Made by a program: the position numbers and the translations under genes
Source of the DNA: Keguizhuia sedimenti
GTDB taxonomy: Bacteria > Pseudomonadota > Gammaproteobacteria > Burkholderiales > Burkholderiaceae_D
DNA length: 64,000 nucleotides
Direction: 5' to 3'
Assembly: GCA_030715135.1 (NCBI GenBank)
Contig: JAUYVH010000008.1
Span: 62,001-126,000, forward strand
The notes under the pieces: generated by a model
What the model saw: the letters and a program-made list of their open reading frames with translations, nothing else
Database searches by the model: none
Told to the model about the DNA's origin: nothing
In this document: piece after piece, positions 19,283 to 31,288 of the stretch
Layout of the letters: each line of letters starts with the position of its first letter
How positions within the stretch are numbered: position 1 is the stretch's first letter

Positions 19283-20260
19283 CTAAATTTTTGGTGTCGT
19301 ACTTAATTCAAGAGACGCACTGCTCAAAATCTGCACGCACAAATCTTCATAACTGATGCCTGCGGCTTTTGCCGACATCGGTACCAGTGAATGCCCTGTC
19401 ATGCCGGGCGACGAGTTGATTTCGAGAAGAAAAGGCTCGTTGTCGGTTGCTCGCAGCATGAAATCAATGCGCGCCCATCCTTTTGCTCCCAGCGCATTGA
19501 ATGCCCGCACCGCAATCGACTGGATCCCCTTGGCAAGCGCCTCATCCAGAGGTGCAGGACACAGATATTGCGTCTCATCGCTGAAATATTTGTTGTGATA
19601 GTCGTAATTTCCCTGCGGCGCGCGGATCTCAACGATCGGAAGTGCTTGCGCACTACGTCCGCAGCTAAGAACCGGCACAGTCAGTTCACGCCCGGTAACA
19701 AACTCTTCTGCCAGAATCATTTCATCGTAGCGCGCGCAATCGTCAAACCCGGTGCGCATTCCTGCGTGGTCGTTTATCTTGCTGATGCCGATAGTGGAAC
19801 CCTCATGCGGCGCCTTCAGCATCAGCGGAAAACCCAGGGTATCACCGGCATTGCGCAGTTCCTCGTCAGTAGTTGCGTGCGCATCCAGCTCGATGAAGCG
19901 CGGCGTAGGCAAACCGTGGCTCAGCCAGATGCGCTTGCTCATGATCTTGTCCATGGCAATGGCCGATGCCATCACGCCCGAGCCGGTGTAAGGAATGCCC
20001 AGTTGTTCCAGCGCCCCCTGCAGCGACCCGTCTTCGCCGAAGCGTCCGTGCAAAGCGATGAACACACGGTCGAATTTCTCTGCCGCCAGCTCGGCAAGAC
20101 TGCGCTCGGCAGGATCGAATCCATGCGCATCTATACCCTTGCTCTGCAGCGCTTTCAATACGCCGGCGCCGGACATCAGCGACACTTCGCGCTCGGCGGA
20201 ACGTCCGCCGAACAGCACACCGACCTTGCCGAATTTCCCGGCATCATTTTTTTCATTCAT
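19283..20260 (-). CDS. ddlB: D-alanine–D-alanine ligase
   Basis: An ATP-grasp enzyme that joins two D-Ala for the pentapeptide precursor. The 325-aa protein has the N-terminal [14 protein letters not shown] motif, the ATP-grasp loop [12 protein letters not shown] and the C-terminal metal site GWARIDFML...[12 protein letters not shown]. Its start overlaps the murC stop by four bases (ATGA), as in most dcw clusters. Sequence cannot distinguish DdlA from DdlB; the name rests on position. Confidence 0.96.
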   Translation of the reverse strand: MNEKNDAGKFGKVGVLFGGRSAEREVSLMSGAGVLKALQSKGIDAHGFDPAERSLAELAAEKFDRVFIALHGRFGEDGSLQGALEQLGIPYTGSGVMASAIAMDKIMSKRIWLSHGLPTPRFIELDAHATTDEELRNAGDTLGFPLMLKAPHEGSTIGISKINDHAGMRTGFDDCARYDEMILAEEFVTGRELTVPVLSCGRSAQALPIVEIRAPQGNYDYHNKYFSDETQYLCPAPLDEALAKGIQSIAVRAFNALGAKGWARIDFMLRATDNEPFLLEINSSPGMTGHSLVPMSAKAAGISYEDLCVQILSSASLELSTTPKI

Positions 20261-21657
20261 GATGAATTCCGTCCTGAATTCTGTATCAGCTGACCGGGTA
20301 CGGCACTGATCGAGCCAGCACCCATCGTAATAACAACATCGCCGTCTTTTGCGATGCTCAAGATTGTTTCAGGCATCTCGGCAACATCCTCGACAAATAC
20401 CGGCTCAACCTTGCCCAGAACGCGCAATGCGTGCGCAAGCGAACGCCCGTCTGCTGCGACGATCGGCTGCTCGCCCGCAGCATAAACCTCGGCCAGCACC
20501 AATGCATCCGTGGTAGACAGCACCTTGACGAAGTCTTCGAACAAATCGCGCGTGCGCGTATAGCGATGCGGCTGGAATGCCAATACCAGTCGCCGCCCCG
20601 GATAAGCGCCGCGTGCGGCGGCAATCGTTGCCGCAGTCTCTACCGGGTGATGGCCATAGTCATCCACCAGCGTGAACGACCCGCCTGCAGGCAACGAGAT
20701 TTCGCCATGGCGCGTGAACCGGCGACCAACTCCGTTGAACTCGCTTAATGCTTTTTGCGTGGCGCTGTCATCGATGCCGAGCTCACGCGCAATGGCAATT
20801 GCCGCGCATGCGTTCTGCACGTTATGCATGCCAGGCTGGTTCAGCCTGAAGCCGGTCGGAAGGTAATCGTCCTGAATAACGGTGAACTCCATGTGACTGT
20901 TGACTGCTTTCGCATCCACGGCACGCACCTGCGCATCCTGATGAAAACCATAGGTCTGCACCGGCTTGGAGATAAAAGGCATGATTTCCCGCACTTGCGG
21001 ATCGTCGATGCACAGCATCGCTACGCCATAGAACGGCAGCCGCTGCGTAAATTCGACGAATGCCTGCTTGAGCTTGGCGAAGCTATGGTCGTAAGTATCC
21101 ATGTGATCGGCATCGATATTCGTGATCACTTCGATGCAGGGCGACAGATTCAGGAAGGACGCATCCGATTCATCCGCTTCCGCAACGATGAAGTCGCCTG
21201 CGCCCAGCTTGGCGTTCGCTCCCGCGCTGTTGAGGCGCCCGCCGATGACGAAGGTCGGATCGAGCCCGCCTTCGGCCAATACGCTGGCTACGAGGCTGGT
21301 AGTCGTGGTTTTGCCGTGCGTGCCTGCAATGGCGATGCCTTGCTTCAGGCGCATCAGCTCGGCCAGCATGACTGCACGCGGCACAATCGGGATGCGCTTG
21401 GCACGTGCGGCCATGACTTCGGGGTTATCCGCTTTAACTGCGGTCGAAGTAACGATTGCATCCGCGCCATCGATATTTTCCGGCGCATGCCCTTGCTTGA
21501 CGCGCGCACCCAATTCGGCAAGACGCTTCGTGGTCGCGCTGCTGCCCAAGTCCGACCCGGAGACCGTATAGCCCAGGTTCAAAAGGACTTCGGCAATGCC
21601 GCTCATGCCGCTGCCGCCTATTCCAACGAAATGAATATTTTTTACCTTGTGTTTCAT
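20257..21657 (-). CDS. murC: UDP-N-acetylmuramate–L-alanine ligase
   Basis: Adds L-Ala to UDP-MurNAc. The 466-aa protein has the Rossmann motif GIGGSGM (12–18), the ATP loop GTHGKTT (112–118), the EADESDASF Mg/substrate segment and the Mur C-terminal domain with DDYGHHP. Four-base overlaps with murG upstream and ddlB downstream indicate coupled translation. Confidence 0.98.
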   Translation of the reverse strand: MKHKVKNIHFVGIGGSGMSGIAEVLLNLGYTVSGSDLGSSATTKRLAELGARVKQGHAPENIDGADAIVTSTAVKADNPEVMAARAKRIPIVPRAVMLAELMRLKQGIAIAGTHGKTTTTSLVASVLAEGGLDPTFVIGGRLNSAGANAKLGAGDFIVAEADESDASFLNLSPCIEVITNIDADHMDTYDHSFAKLKQAFVEFTQRLPFYGVAMLCIDDPQVREIMPFISKPVQTYGFHQDAQVRAVDAKAVNSHMEFTVIQDDYLPTGFRLNQPGMHNVQNACAAIAIARELGIDDSATQKALSEFNGVGRRFTRHGEISLPAGGSFTLVDDYGHHPVETAATIAAARGAYPGRRLVLAFQPHRYTRTRDLFEDFVKVLSTTDALVLAEVYAAGEQPIVAADGRSLAHALRVLGKVEPVFVEDVAEMPETILSIAKDGDVVITMGAGSISAVPGQLIQNSGRNSS

Positions 21658-22745
21658 GCTGCAATCACTTTCGTTGATCCTGACAATTCTTCCAATACAT
21701 TTGCTATTGCTTCATTTGCTTCGCGCTGTCCGAGCCGGTGGGCTTTCTGCGCCATCTGCAGGCAAGATTCGCGGCTTGCTTCCTGCAACAGCGATGCGAG
21801 ACGTTCCGGGGTCAATTCGCTTTGCGGCATGTGGATTGCGGCTTGCTGGCTTGCCATCCACTGAGCATTCTCACGCTGATGGCTGGTGGTCGATACAACC
21901 AGCGGCACCAGCACGCTGGCAACTCCTGCCGCAGTCAATTCCGAAACCGTAATGGCACCGGCACGGCAGATCACGAGGTCTGCATCCGCATACCTGCGCG
22001 GCATGTCCTCTATGAAATCCACCACTTCCGCCTGCACTTGCGCCTGCGAATAAGCCGCGCGCAAGGCATCGATATGCTGCTTGCCCGACTGATGCGTCAC
22101 GATGGGCCGCAATTCCGCGGGAATGCGCGCCAGGGCTGCAGGCAAACACTCGTTCAATGCTTTGGCACCCAGACTGCCGCCTACCACCAGGATACGCAAA
22201 GGTCCACTGTGTCCTGCATAACGCGTTGTCGGTTCGGGCAATGTGGAAATTTCATTGCGAATCGGATTGCCCGTAACAATGGCTTTTCCGGCTGCAGCGC
22301 CAAAGTCCGCCGGAAAACCGAATAGAACCCGATTTGCCAGAGGTGTCAGCGTTTTGTTCGACAATAACAATGCGGCATCCGCATTCACCAGCACGAGCGG
22401 AATGCCCTTTAGTTTCGCCGACACGCCGCCGGGAACGGTGACATAGCCGCCCATGCCGAGCACGACATCCGGCTTGCGCCTTTTCATGATTCCCAGGCAT
22501 GCGGCGAAGCCCGATACCATCTTGTGCATACCGCTTAGACTGTGTGCCAATCCTTTACCGCGCAATCCCGCAAAATCAATGCTGTCCATTTCGATGCCAT
22601 GCCTGGGCACTAGATCACGCTCCATGCCGTGCATCGTACCCAGCCAGGAAACTTCCCAGCCGCGCGCCTTCATGGTTTGCGCAATCGCCAATCCCGGGAA
22701 AATATGTCCGCCCGTGCCGGCTGCCATGATGAGAAGCCGCTTCAT
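21654..22745 (-). CDS. murG: Lipid II synthase MurG (GlcNAc transferase)
   Basis: A peripheral GT-B glycosyltransferase that transfers GlcNAc to lipid I on the inner face of the membrane, making lipid II. The 363-aa protein has the GTGGHIFP loop (10–17), VGGSLGA in the C-domain G-loop and the donor-site [15 protein letters not shown] segment. It overlaps ftsW and murC by four bases each. Confidence 0.98.
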   Translation of the reverse strand: MKRLLIMAAGTGGHIFPGLAIAQTMKARGWEVSWLGTMHGMERDLVPRHGIEMDSIDFAGLRGKGLAHSLSGMHKMVSGFAACLGIMKRRKPDVVLGMGGYVTVPGGVSAKLKGIPLVLVNADAALLLSNKTLTPLANRVLFGFPADFGAAAGKAIVTGNPIRNEISTLPEPTTRYAGHSGPLRILVVGGSLGAKALNECLPAALARIPAELRPIVTHQSGKQHIDALRAAYSQAQVQAEVVDFIEDMPRRYADADLVICRAGAITVSELTAAGVASVLVPLVVSTTSHQRENAQWMASQQAAIHMPQSELTPERLASLLQEASRESCLQMAQKAHRLGQREANEAIANVLEELSGSTKVIAA

Positions 22746-23959
22746 ATACGGCCTCCGCGCATTAATACTCTATTTTCGTAATCGATACGCAGCAAAATGG
22801 CCAGTCCCACGCAATTGATCAATACGCCCGATCCGCCATAGCTCATCAAGGGCAAGGTCAATCCTTTGGTCGGCAGCAGGCCGAGGTTGACGCCCATGTT
22901 GATGAAGGTTTGCACGCCGATCCAGATGCCGATTCCCTTTGCTGCAAGGCCCGCGAAGGTCAGGTCCATTGCAATCGCCTGGCGGCCGATCTCGAACGAA
23001 CGCTTGATGATCCAGTAAAACAGCATGACGACAACCAGCACGCCGGCAAACCCCAGTTCCTCGCCAATCACGGCAAGCAGGAAGTCGGTATGCGCTTCCG
23101 GCAGGTAGTGCAGCTTTTCCACGCTGCCGCCCAGGCCAACGCCGAACAATTCCCCGCGTCCGAATGCGATCAGGGAGTGCGAGAGCTGGTATGCCTTGCC
23201 CAAGGCGTTGCCCTCTTCCCATGGATTGAGATAAGCAAAAATGCGCTCGCGCCGCCAAGGCGACAGCAGGATCACCATACTGAATACGCCGACCAGTGTT
23301 GCCGCAATGCCGCCGAACCAGATGCCATTGACACCGCCCAGGAACAGGATGCCCATCGCGATACAGACGATGACGCCGAAGGCGCCGAGATCAGGTTCGA
23401 GCAGAAGCAGCAGGCCGACAACAGCGACTGCAGCGGTCATGGGCAGGAACCCCTTGGTCAGCTTGTGCATGAATTGCTGCTTGCGTACCGTATAGTCGGC
23501 GGCATACAGCACCACCACCAGCTTCATGAGCTCCGACGGCTGCAGATTGAACACCTTGAACGATAACCAGCGCCGTGCGCCGTTGACGCCCTTGCCTACG
23601 CCCGGGATCAACACCAGCACCAGCAGGATGAGCACTCCGACGAAGAGGTACGGAGCAAGCCTCTGCCACGTCTGAACCGGCACACGGAATGCAAGCAAGC
23701 CTGCGAACAGGGAGAGGGCGATAAAAATCGCCTGGCGGAACAGGAAATGCGAATTTTTGTACGCCGCGTACTTGGGTGAGTCCGGCAAGGCGATCGATGC
23801 CGAATACACCATCACCATGCCAAATAGCATGAGCAACACCGTTACCCATACGAGCGGCTGGTCATATTCCATCATGCGCGAACGCTGCGGCCCCTGCACC
23901 AAACCTGGCAGCGGTTTTTGCGCGGCTGCGGACGAGAAGAATGGCAAGCTAAGCCTCAT
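22742..23959 (-). CDS. ftsW: Septal peptidoglycan glycosyltransferase FtsW
   Basis: A SEDS-family polytopic protein that polymerises septal glycan with FtsI. The sequence is strongly hydrophobic with about ten membrane segments. Conserved SEDS landmarks are present: [14 protein letters not shown], the LPEAHTDF loop (the catalytic Asp is in the HTDF region) and the C-terminal [20 protein letters not shown] 23959 overlaps the murD stop as ATGA and gives 405 aa; the frame is open further upstream inside murD, but that part does not look like FtsW. Confidence 0.97.
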   Translation of the reverse strand: MRLSLPFFSSAAAQKPLPGLVQGPQRSRMMEYDQPLVWVTVLLMLFGMVMVYSASIALPDSPKYAAYKNSHFLFRQAIFIALSLFAGLLAFRVPVQTWQRLAPYLFVGVLILLVLVLIPGVGKGVNGARRWLSFKVFNLQPSELMKLVVVLYAADYTVRKQQFMHKLTKGFLPMTAAVAVVGLLLLLEPDLGAFGVIVCIAMGILFLGGVNGIWFGGIAATLVGVFSMVILLSPWRRERIFAYLNPWEEGNALGKAYQLSHSLIAFGRGELFGVGLGGSVEKLHYLPEAHTDFLLAVIGEELGFAGVLVVVMLFYWIIKRSFEIGRQAIAMDLTFAGLAAKGIGIWIGVQTFINMGVNLGLLPTKGLTLPLMSYGGSGVLINCVGLAILLRIDYENRVLMRGGRI

Positions 23960-25458
23960 GCAATCACCTCGCCACGCGCCAAGGCGATTTCCTTGACCGT
24001 ATCGATGAACACTTGTGCGCGATGCGCGTAATTCCTGAACATGTCGAGACTCGCGCATGCCGGCGAAAGCAATACTGCGTCGCCGTTTTGAGCAAGACTC
24101 GCGGCCCGCTGCACTGCTTCTTCGAGCGTGGCGCAGTCGATCAATTCGATACCGGTATCAGCGAGCGCGGAACGGATCGCCGGCGCATCACGTCCTATCA
24201 GCAACACTGCGCGGACATAGCGGGAAACAGGCTGCGCCAGCGGATCGAAATCCTGTCCCTTGCCGTCGCCGCCTGCGATCAGGATCAGCTTGCGGTTGGC
24301 GTCGCACTGGCTTGATCCCAAGCCGTTCAATGCAGCGACAGTTGCGCCGACATTGGTGCCCTTGCTGTCATCGAAGTAGTCGATTTCACCAACCCTTGCC
24401 ACCAGCTCTACCCGGTGCGGTTCGCCCTGGTATTCGCGCAAGCCGTGCAGCAGGCGTGCCATCGGCAAGTCGATGGCACGGCACAAAGCCAGTGCCGCGA
24501 GTGCATTGCTGGCATTGTGCTGACCGCGGATCTTCAGCGCATCAGTCGGCATCAACCGGCTTACCATGACCGGCAGCTCAACATTGTCTTTTTTGCGGCG
24601 CGACTTCTTGCCTTCTTCATCTTCTGCCGCCACGGCAACCGACAGCCATTGCATGCCGTTTTCATTGATCAGCCCAAAACTATTGGCTTGTTCGGGTTCG
24701 TCCATGCCAAAGCTCATCATCGGCGCAAGCGGCGAGGCCATCTGCATCACGCGGGCGTCGTCGCGGTTCAACACGCGTACCGTACCGGCGCCGAAAATTT
24801 TAGCCTTGTCTGCGGCATAGGCATCCATGTCGCCATGCCAGTCGAGGTGATCCTGCGTGATATTCAATACAGTGGCGGCATCGGCCTGGAGGCTATAAGT
24901 CGTATGCAGCTGGAAGCTGGACAATTCCAGCACCCAAGCTTGCGGGAGATCGTTTTCGTCGAGCGCGACGCGCAATACATCGAGCGCTGCGGGGCTGATA
25001 TTGCCGGCGATTTTTACCGTCAACCCGGCGCGGCGGCACAGGAGTCCGGTCAGGCTGGTAACGGTTGTTTTACCGTTGGTTCCGGTAATTGCCATGACTT
25101 TAGGCTGATAGGCCTGTTCGCTGCGCAATGCGGAAAGCGCCTGCGCAAACAGCTCGATCTCGCCCCATACCGGGATATTTCTTTGTTCTGCAGCAGGCAG
25201 GATTTCCGCCAGTTCGCGTGCAGGCGCAAGGCCTGGGCTGACTGCGATGAAGTCCACCTCTTCCACAAGTCCGGCATGGAAAGCGCCGGAGATAAATTCC
25301 GCATTCGGCACGGCACTGCTGAGTTCTGCAAGACGTTCCGGCGCTTCACGCGTATCGGCCACGCGCACGGCGGCGCCGCAGCGCGCCAGCCAGCGCGCCA
25401 TCGCCAGGCCCGATTCACCCAGGCCTAAAACCAGAACGTGTTTGCCTTCGTATTGCAT
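23956..25458 (-). CDS. murD: UDP-MurNAc-L-Ala–D-glutamate ligase
   Basis: Adds D-Glu to UDP-MurNAc-L-Ala. The 500-aa protein has the N-terminal LGLGESG (11–17), the ATP loop GTNGKTT (126–132), the ELSSFQL motif, the central [10 protein letters not shown] and the C-terminal FDDSKGTN and GGDGKGQDF. It is about 60 residues longer than E. coli MurD (438). Part of the excess is a charged insertion around residues 285–300 ([12 protein letters not shown]), in the central ATPase domain. One base separates it from mraY. Confidence 0.96.
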   Translation of the reverse strand: MQYEGKHVLVLGLGESGLAMARWLARCGAAVRVADTREAPERLAELSSAVPNAEFISGAFHAGLVEEVDFIAVSPGLAPARELAEILPAAEQRNIPVWGEIELFAQALSALRSEQAYQPKVMAITGTNGKTTVTSLTGLLCRRAGLTVKIAGNISPAALDVLRVALDENDLPQAWVLELSSFQLHTTYSLQADAATVLNITQDHLDWHGDMDAYAADKAKIFGAGTVRVLNRDDARVMQMASPLAPMMSFGMDEPEQANSFGLINENGMQWLSVAVAAEDEEGKKSRRKKDNVELPVMVSRLMPTDALKIRGQHNASNALAALALCRAIDLPMARLLHGLREYQGEPHRVELVARVGEIDYFDDSKGTNVGATVAALNGLGSSQCDANRKLILIAGGDGKGQDFDPLAQPVSRYVRAVLLIGRDAPAIRSALADTGIELIDCATLEEAVQRAASLAQNGDAVLLSPACASLDMFRNYAHRAQVFIDTVKEIALARGEVIA

Positions 25459-25459
25459 C

Positions 25460-26629
25460 TCATCTCAACTTCAATGTTGATAAACCGAACAGCACCAGCA
25501 TCATCGTGATGATCCAGAAACGCACCACGACCTGGGTTTCTTTCCAGCCCTTTTGCTCATAGTGATGATGCAAGGGAGCCATCAGCAAAACGCGGCGACC
25601 GGTGCCGGTACGCATCTTGGTGTACTTGAAATACATCACCTGGATCATCACGGACAAGGTTTCCACCACGAACACGCCGCCCATGATGAAGAGCACGACT
25701 TCCTGGCGCACGATGACCGCGATTGTGCCCAGCGCGCCGCCCAATGCCAGCGCTCCGACGTCGCCCATGAATACCTGTGCCGGATAGGCGTTGAACCAGA
25801 GGAAGGCTAAGCCCGCACCAGCCATCGCGCCGCAGAAAATGATCAGCTCCCCCGCTCCAGGGATATGCGGAATGAACAGGTATTTCGCATAGGTTGCGCT
25901 GCCGGTCAGATAGGCGAACAATCCGAGTGCCGAGCCGACCATCACGGTCGGCATGATCGCCAGGCCATCCAGCCCGTCGGTCAGATTGACGGCATTGCTG
26001 GTGCCTACGATCACGAAATAGGTCAGCGCGATGAATCCCCACACGCCAAGCGGATAGCTGATGGTCTTGAAAAACGGCACGATCAAATCCGCTTTCGGAG
26101 GCAATTCATTGCTGAAGCCAGACATGACCCAGGACATGAACAATTTCCATACCTGGTAATTGGTTGCGCCGGATACGGAAAATGCGAGATACAGCGCGGC
26201 GGTGATGCCGATCAGCGATTGCCAGAAATATTTTTCCTTGGATGGCATGCCCTTGGGATCCTTGTAGACCACCTTGCGGTAATCGTCGACCCAGCCTACA
26301 GCGCCGAAACCGAGCGTCACCACCAGCACCGGCCAGATGAAACGGTTGCTCCAGTCCGCCCACAACAGTGTGGAAATGCCGATCGCAATCAGGATCAGCG
26401 CGCCGCCCATGGTCGGCGTGCCGGACTTGATCAGATGCGTTTGCGGACCGTCGGTACGGACGGCCTGCCCTACTTTCAAACGCGTCAGCATGCGGATAAC
26501 GGCCGGCCCGGCAATCAAGCCGATGCCCAGCGCGGTCAGCGTTGCAAACACAGCGCGGAAAGTGATGAAATTGAAGACGCGGAATGCTCCGATGTCGTCT
26601 TGTAAATACTGTGCCAACCAGAGCAGCAT
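25460..26629 (-). CDS. mraY: Phospho-MurNAc-pentapeptide transferase MraY
   Basis: An integral membrane enzyme that loads phospho-MurNAc-pentapeptide on undecaprenyl phosphate to form lipid I. The 389-aa sequence has about ten membrane segments and the family motifs GWVDDYRKV (Asp pair), [25 protein letters not shown] and the HHHYE near the C-terminus. It overlaps the murF stop by one base. Confidence 0.98.
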   Translation of the reverse strand: MLLWLAQYLQDDIGAFRVFNFITFRAVFATLTALGIGLIAGPAVIRMLTRLKVGQAVRTDGPQTHLIKSGTPTMGGALILIAIGISTLLWADWSNRFIWPVLVVTLGFGAVGWVDDYRKVVYKDPKGMPSKEKYFWQSLIGITAALYLAFSVSGATNYQVWKLFMSWVMSGFSNELPPKADLIVPFFKTISYPLGVWGFIALTYFVIVGTSNAVNLTDGLDGLAIMPTVMVGSALGLFAYLTGSATYAKYLFIPHIPGAGELIIFCGAMAGAGLAFLWFNAYPAQVFMGDVGALALGGALGTIAVIVRQEVVLFIMGGVFVVETLSVMIQVMYFKYTKMRTGTGRRVLLMAPLHHHYEQKGWKETQVVVRFWIITMMLVLFGLSTLKLR

Positions 26630-28005
26630 CAGTGGGACTCCTTCGCTTGTGCACCGACCAGGTGCTGAACCACACGTTCCATTTTCATGAAACGCGATCC
26701 CTTGATTAATACGCTTGCCTGCGGAGTGAGCATGTTTTCGACTGTGCGGTTGAGATCATCGACATTGCTGAAATGCTTGGCGCGGCTGCCGAATGCATCG
26801 CTGGCATGACTTGCCAGCTCGCCCAACGTATAGAGGGCGTCTATACCGCGTCCTCGCGCATAAGCGCCTACTTCGATATGAAATTGGCGCCCTTCAGTGC
26901 CGACTTCGCCCATGTCACCCAGTACCAGCACGCGAGGCGCGGGAACCTGCATCAAAACGTCGATTGCCGCGCGCACTGAATCGGGATTGGCGTTGTACGT
27001 ATCGTCGATCACCAGAGCGCCGTTTTTCGCCGTCTTGCGCTGCAAGCGTCCGGCAACCGGAGAAAAATTCTCCAGGCCACGCACGATTGCAGTGCGGTGC
27101 ACGCCGATCGCCAGGGTGCAGGCAATTGCCGCCAGGGCATTGCGCACATTGTGTACACCCGCTGCCGAAAGACGCACAGGAAATTCCTTTTGACCGATCC
27201 TGACGATCAGATCGCTGCCGAACGCGTTTGGCTGATAGCTGCAGGTCACGCTTGCGTCGGCCGACAATCCGAAAGACAAGATCTTGCGTTGGCCGCTGGA
27301 CTTGGCAAGTCTGCGCCACAAAGACGTAAACGGATCATCTGCGGGAAACACTGCGATGCCGTTGGCAGGCAGCGCACTGATCACCGAACCGTTTTCCTTG
27401 GCGACCGCTTCCACGCTTTCCATGAATTCCTGGTGTTCGCGCTGTGCGTTGTTGACCAGTCCCACGGTCGGCTGTGCAATTGCGGCCAAGGAGGCAATTT
27501 CGCCGGGATGGTTCATGCCGAGCTCGATCACTGCCGCGCGGTGCGTTGCGTCCATGCGCAGGATAGTGAGCGGGACCCCGATATCGTTATTGAGATTGCC
27601 GCGCGTACTCAGGTAATTGCCCTCGCCGTATTCTGCCGCGAGGATAGCTGCGATCATTTCCTTGACGGTGGTCTTGCCGTTGCTGCCGGTGACGCCGATG
27701 ACCGGAATCGAAAACTGGCGGCGCCAGTAATTGCCGATTTCGCCCAGCGCCACCTTCGTGTCGCGCACGACGAGTGCCGGAACCTTCAATCCGGGAGGCA
27801 AATGATCAACGACCACTGCGGCGGCCCCCTTATTGGCGACTTCTTCCAAAAACGTGTGCGCATCAAAGCGCTCGCCGCGCAATGCGACGAATAGGTTGCC
27901 CGAGGCGACCGTCTTGCTATCGGTCGACACTCCGGAAAATTCTGCGGCGCCGGTAATGGTGGCGCCTGAAATCCATGGCTGCAATGCCGCTAATGAAGAC
28001 TTCAT
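26629..28005 (-). CDS. murF: UDP-MurNAc-tripeptide–D-Ala-D-Ala ligase
   Basis: Adds the D-Ala-D-Ala dipeptide made by DdlB, completing the pentapeptide. The ATP loop GSNGKTT is at 107–113, and [10 protein letters not shown] and [11 protein letters not shown] are typical MurF motifs. It is 458 aa (E. coli 452). One-base overlaps with murE and mraY indicate tight coupling. Confidence 0.98.
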   Translation of the reverse strand: MKSSLAALQPWISGATITGAAEFSGVSTDSKTVASGNLFVALRGERFDAHTFLEEVANKGAAAVVVDHLPPGLKVPALVVRDTKVALGEIGNYWRRQFSIPVIGVTGSNGKTTVKEMIAAILAAEYGEGNYLSTRGNLNNDIGVPLTILRMDATHRAAVIELGMNHPGEIASLAAIAQPTVGLVNNAQREHQEFMESVEAVAKENGSVISALPANGIAVFPADDPFTSLWRRLAKSSGQRKILSFGLSADASVTCSYQPNAFGSDLIVRIGQKEFPVRLSAAGVHNVRNALAAIACTLAIGVHRTAIVRGLENFSPVAGRLQRKTAKNGALVIDDTYNANPDSVRAAIDVLMQVPAPRVLVLGDMGEVGTEGRQFHIEVGAYARGRGIDALYTLGELASHASDAFGSRAKHFSNVDDLNRTVENMLTPQASVLIKGSRFMKMERVVQHLVGAQAKESH

Positions 28006-29531
28006 TAGCCTGTTCCTTTCATTGTTGCGCGTGCGGACAGGGCGATGGCCGCGTGGTCCGCATCTAAAAAAGGCATTTTCTTGCCATTTATTTCCTGATA
28101 GGTTTCATGGCCTTTTCCGGCCAGTAAAACCACATCCTGTTTAGCCGCGTGCTTGATCGCCCACAAAATTGCGGCAGCACGGTCCTCGTTGACGTGCGGC
28201 CGCGGCGCAGTCGGCCGCATGCCTTCTATAATTTGATTGATGATCTTGCCCGGCTCTTCGCTGCGCGGATTGTCACTGGTGACGATCACCTGATCCGCCA
28301 GCGCGGAAACCACAGCGCCCATTTGCGGGCGCTTGCCCGGATCACGATCGCCGCCGCAGCCGAACAGGCACCATAGCTGGCCATTGCGCTGCTTCGCCAC
28401 TTCACGCAGCGTAAGCAATGTCTTTTCCAGCGCATCAGGTGTATGTGCATAATCGATTACGATCAATGGCGCATCCTGTCCACCGAGCTGCTGCAGGCGC
28501 CCGGGAACCGCCGTGAGGTGACCGACGGTTTCGATCGCAGCTTTCCAGGAAACGCCTTTGGCAAGCAATACGCCGATGATGCCGAGCACATTGCTGACAT
28601 TGAACTGGCCGACCAGTTGAGTCTTGACATGCGCCGAGCCGTATTGCGATTTCAACTCGAAACTTGTGCCGGTGGGCGTGACGTGAATGCCGGATGCGTT
28701 CAGCATGCCAATCCCATCCACCGAATTACCTGAAACGCTATAACCCTGCACAGCAATCGACGGCGTCTTCAGCAGGCGGCGCGCCAGCCGCATACCCATG
28801 TCGTCGTCGAGATTGAGCACCGCGTGGCGCAGTCCGGGCCAATCGAAGAGCCGGGCTTTTGCGTCTTCATACGATTGCATATCCCCGTGATAATCGAGAT
28901 GGTCGCGCGTGAAATTGGTAAACAAGGCTGCATCAAAATGCATGCCATTCAGTCGTCCCTGATGCAGGCCGATCGACGATGCCTCGATCGCCAGCGCTTT
29001 GGCGCCGTGATCCCTGCATTGTGCAAGCTTGCGTTGCAGCAGCGCCGCGTCGGGCGTGGTATAGCCTGTTACTTCAAATTCACCTGGCTCCCCTTGCTCA
29101 AATAATCCTATGCCGAGCGTGCCGATGACCGCCGTTTTATCGCCGAGGCGCGACAAAGCCCGTCCCAGCCATTGGCTGCAGGACGTCTTACCGTTGGTAC
29201 CGGTCACCGCCACTGTAAACATGGCGCCGTCCGGCTGACCATAATAGGCGTTCGCAAGGTGTCCGGCCATATCGCGCAGACCGGAAACCGGGCGATGCGC
29301 AAGCTCCGATCCCTGCCAAACGAAGTCCTGGCTATCGTCAAACAGCACGGCGCGCGCACCTTGCTTGATTGCGTGATCAATATAGTTGCGCCCGTCCACA
29401 CCCTCATTGGGATAAGCCAGGAATACATCGCCCTGGGCAATGGCGCGCGAATCCGCTGACAGGTGCGCATTCGGCGCTACCTCATGCAGCCATGCCACCA
29501 AAGCCTTGTGCCGGGAAGTCATGTCATCCAT
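28005..29531 (-). CDS. murE: UDP-MurNAc-L-Ala-D-Glu–meso-diaminopimelate ligase
   Basis: Adds the third stem-peptide residue. The ATP loop GTNGKTS is at about 111–117. The DNPR motif (about residues 420–423, in VIVTSDNPRSEEP) marks specificity for meso-diaminopimelate rather than L-lysine, as expected for a Gram-negative. I chose ATG 29531 (508 aa) rather than the GTG one codon upstream, because AGGAGA then has seven-base spacing. The ATG overlaps the ftsI stop by one base. Confidence 0.97.
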   Translation of the reverse strand: MDDMTSRHKALVAWLHEVAPNAHLSADSRAIAQGDVFLAYPNEGVDGRNYIDHAIKQGARAVLFDDSQDFVWQGSELAHRPVSGLRDMAGHLANAYYGQPDGAMFTVAVTGTNGKTSCSQWLGRALSRLGDKTAVIGTLGIGLFEQGEPGEFEVTGYTTPDAALLQRKLAQCRDHGAKALAIEASSIGLHQGRLNGMHFDAALFTNFTRDHLDYHGDMQSYEDAKARLFDWPGLRHAVLNLDDDMGMRLARRLLKTPSIAVQGYSVSGNSVDGIGMLNASGIHVTPTGTSFELKSQYGSAHVKTQLVGQFNVSNVLGIIGVLLAKGVSWKAAIETVGHLTAVPGRLQQLGGQDAPLIVIDYAHTPDALEKTLLTLREVAKQRNGQLWCLFGCGGDRDPGKRPQMGAVVSALADQVIVTSDNPRSEEPGKIINQIIEGMRPTAPRPHVNEDRAAAILWAIKHAAKQDVVLLAGKGHETYQEINGKKMPFLDADHAAIALSARATMKGTG

Positions 29532-31288
29532 CACAAGCTCTCCTGAAGGCTGTTGGCGGGAATGATGATGTCGGTCACCGTCGAATCCGGGGCTACATTC
29601 ATGGCACGCAAGGCGCTGGCAGTCACGGCGGAAAATACCGGCGCTGCCACCTGGCCGCCGTAGTGGAATCCGTTGGAGGGCTCGTCGACCATCACGGCAA
29701 CCACGATGCGCGGATCCGAAACAGGGGCAAATCCGACAAACGACGAAACATACTTATTTGCGTATTGTCCGTTGACCAGCTTGTGTGCAGTGCCTGTCTT
29801 GCCCGCTACGCGGTAACCCGGTACCTGAGCCTGTGGTGCCGTTCCTTCAGGACCGGCCGCCAGTTCCAGCATGGCGCGTACGCTGCGAGCGGTCTTCGAA
29901 GAAATCACCTGCTGGCCGATCGGGTGGTCACTCGTTTTTTGCAGGGACAAGGGAATCATGTCGCCGTCGCGGGCGAAAATCAGGTAGGAGCGAGCCACCT
30001 GGATCAACGAGGTCGAGATGCCATGTCCATAGCTCATCGTTGCCTGCTCGATCGGTTTCCATGACTTATAGGGACGCACACGACCGGCAACCGCTCCCGG
30101 GAAGCCGAGCTTAGGCTGCTGGCCGAAGCCGATGGTCGTAAACATCTCCCACATTTCCTGCGGCTGCAGCTGCAGTGCCATCTTGGCCGTGCCGACGTTG
30201 GAAGACTTTTCCAGCACTTGCGACACGGTCAGCATGCCGTGTGGATGCGCGTCACCAATGGTGGCCCTTCCAATCGTGATGCGCCCCGGAGCAGTCTGAA
30301 TCGGGGTATTGGGCGTAACCAGCCTGTTTTCAAGCGCCAGCGCGATGGTAAACGGCTTCAGGGTCGAGCCGGGCTCGAAAGTGTCTGTCATGACGCGGTT
30401 GCGCAGCTGCGCACCGGTCAGTTTCGAACGGTCGTTCGGGTTGTAAGTCGGCAGGTTGACCAGCGCCAGCACTTCGCCTGTCTTGACGTCGAGCACTACC
30501 ATTGCCGCTGCTTTCGCCTTGTGTTTCTCGACGGCTTCTTTCAAGTGTGTGTACGCGATGTGCTGAATCTTACGGTCGATCGACAGCGCCAGATCCTTGC
30601 CGTCGTGCGGCATGCGCACCGATTCGATATCCTCCACGATCTGGCCCAGGCGGTCCTTGATCACGCGGCGGCTGCCGGTGACGCCGACGAGGCTTTTCTG
30701 GAAGGTCAGCTCCATGCCCTCTTGCCCGACGTCTTCAACATTCGTGAACCCGACCACGTGCGCCATCACCTCGCCGTCCGGGTAATAGCGCTTGTATTCG
30801 CGCCGCGTGCCGATGCCCGGAATGTTGAGCTTGGCGATCTTGTCCGTGACGTCCTGTTCGACCTGGCGCTTGAGATAGACGAAGGTCTTGTCGGAGTCGA
30901 GCTTCTTGCGCAGATCGCGCTCGGGCATGCCGAGCAGACGGGCAAGCTGCGCGATTTTTTCATCCGGCGCTTCCAGCACGTCTTCCGGTATCGCCCAGAC
31001 CGCTTTGACCGGAAGCGAAGACGCCAGCACCTGTCCATTGCGGTCAGTAATCTTGCCGCGCGTGGCCGGCAATTCCAGCGTGCGGGCATAGCGCGAAGCG
31101 CCCTGCTTCTGCAGGAATTCGGTGGAGATTCCCTGCAGCCACAAGGCGCGACCGGCCAGAGTGGCAAAGGCGACGAACATCAGGAACAGCACCACGCGCG
31201 AGCGCCAGACAGGCAGCTTCACCGCAAGCACCGGGCTTGCGGAAAATGAAATGCCTTTGCCGGCGGCGGTGCGCGATGCGGTCGCCAT
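29531..31288 (-). CDS. ftsI: Septal transpeptidase FtsI (PBP3)
   Basis: A class B penicillin-binding protein that cross-links septal peptidoglycan with FtsW. From ATG 31288 it is 585 aa with one membrane helix (about 31–51), a PBP dimer domain, and the transpeptidase triad: S308 in GSTLK (308–311), SSN at 362–364 and KTG at 497–499. Spacing is as in E. coli FtsI (S307). The frame is open to 31420 inside ftsL, but ATG 31288 overlaps the ftsL stop by one base (TGATG) and gives the expected N-terminus. Confidence 0.98.
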   Translation of the reverse strand: MATASRTAAGKGISFSASPVLAVKLPVWRSRVVLFLMFVAFATLAGRALWLQGISTEFLQKQGASRYARTLELPATRGKITDRNGQVLASSLPVKAVWAIPEDVLEAPDEKIAQLARLLGMPERDLRKKLDSDKTFVYLKRQVEQDVTDKIAKLNIPGIGTRREYKRYYPDGEVMAHVVGFTNVEDVGQEGMELTFQKSLVGVTGSRRVIKDRLGQIVEDIESVRMPHDGKDLALSIDRKIQHIAYTHLKEAVEKHKAKAAAMVVLDVKTGEVLALVNLPTYNPNDRSKLTGAQLRNRVMTDTFEPGSTLKPFTIALALENRLVTPNTPIQTAPGRITIGRATIGDAHPHGMLTVSQVLEKSSNVGTAKMALQLQPQEMWEMFTTIGFGQQPKLGFPGAVAGRVRPYKSWKPIEQATMSYGHGISTSLIQVARSYLIFARDGDMIPLSLQKTSDHPIGQQVISSKTARSVRAMLELAAGPEGTAPQAQVPGYRVAGKTGTAHKLVNGQYANKYVSSFVGFAPVSDPRIVVAVMVDEPSNGFHYGGQVAAPVFSAVTASALRAMNVAPDSTVTDIIIPANSLQESL

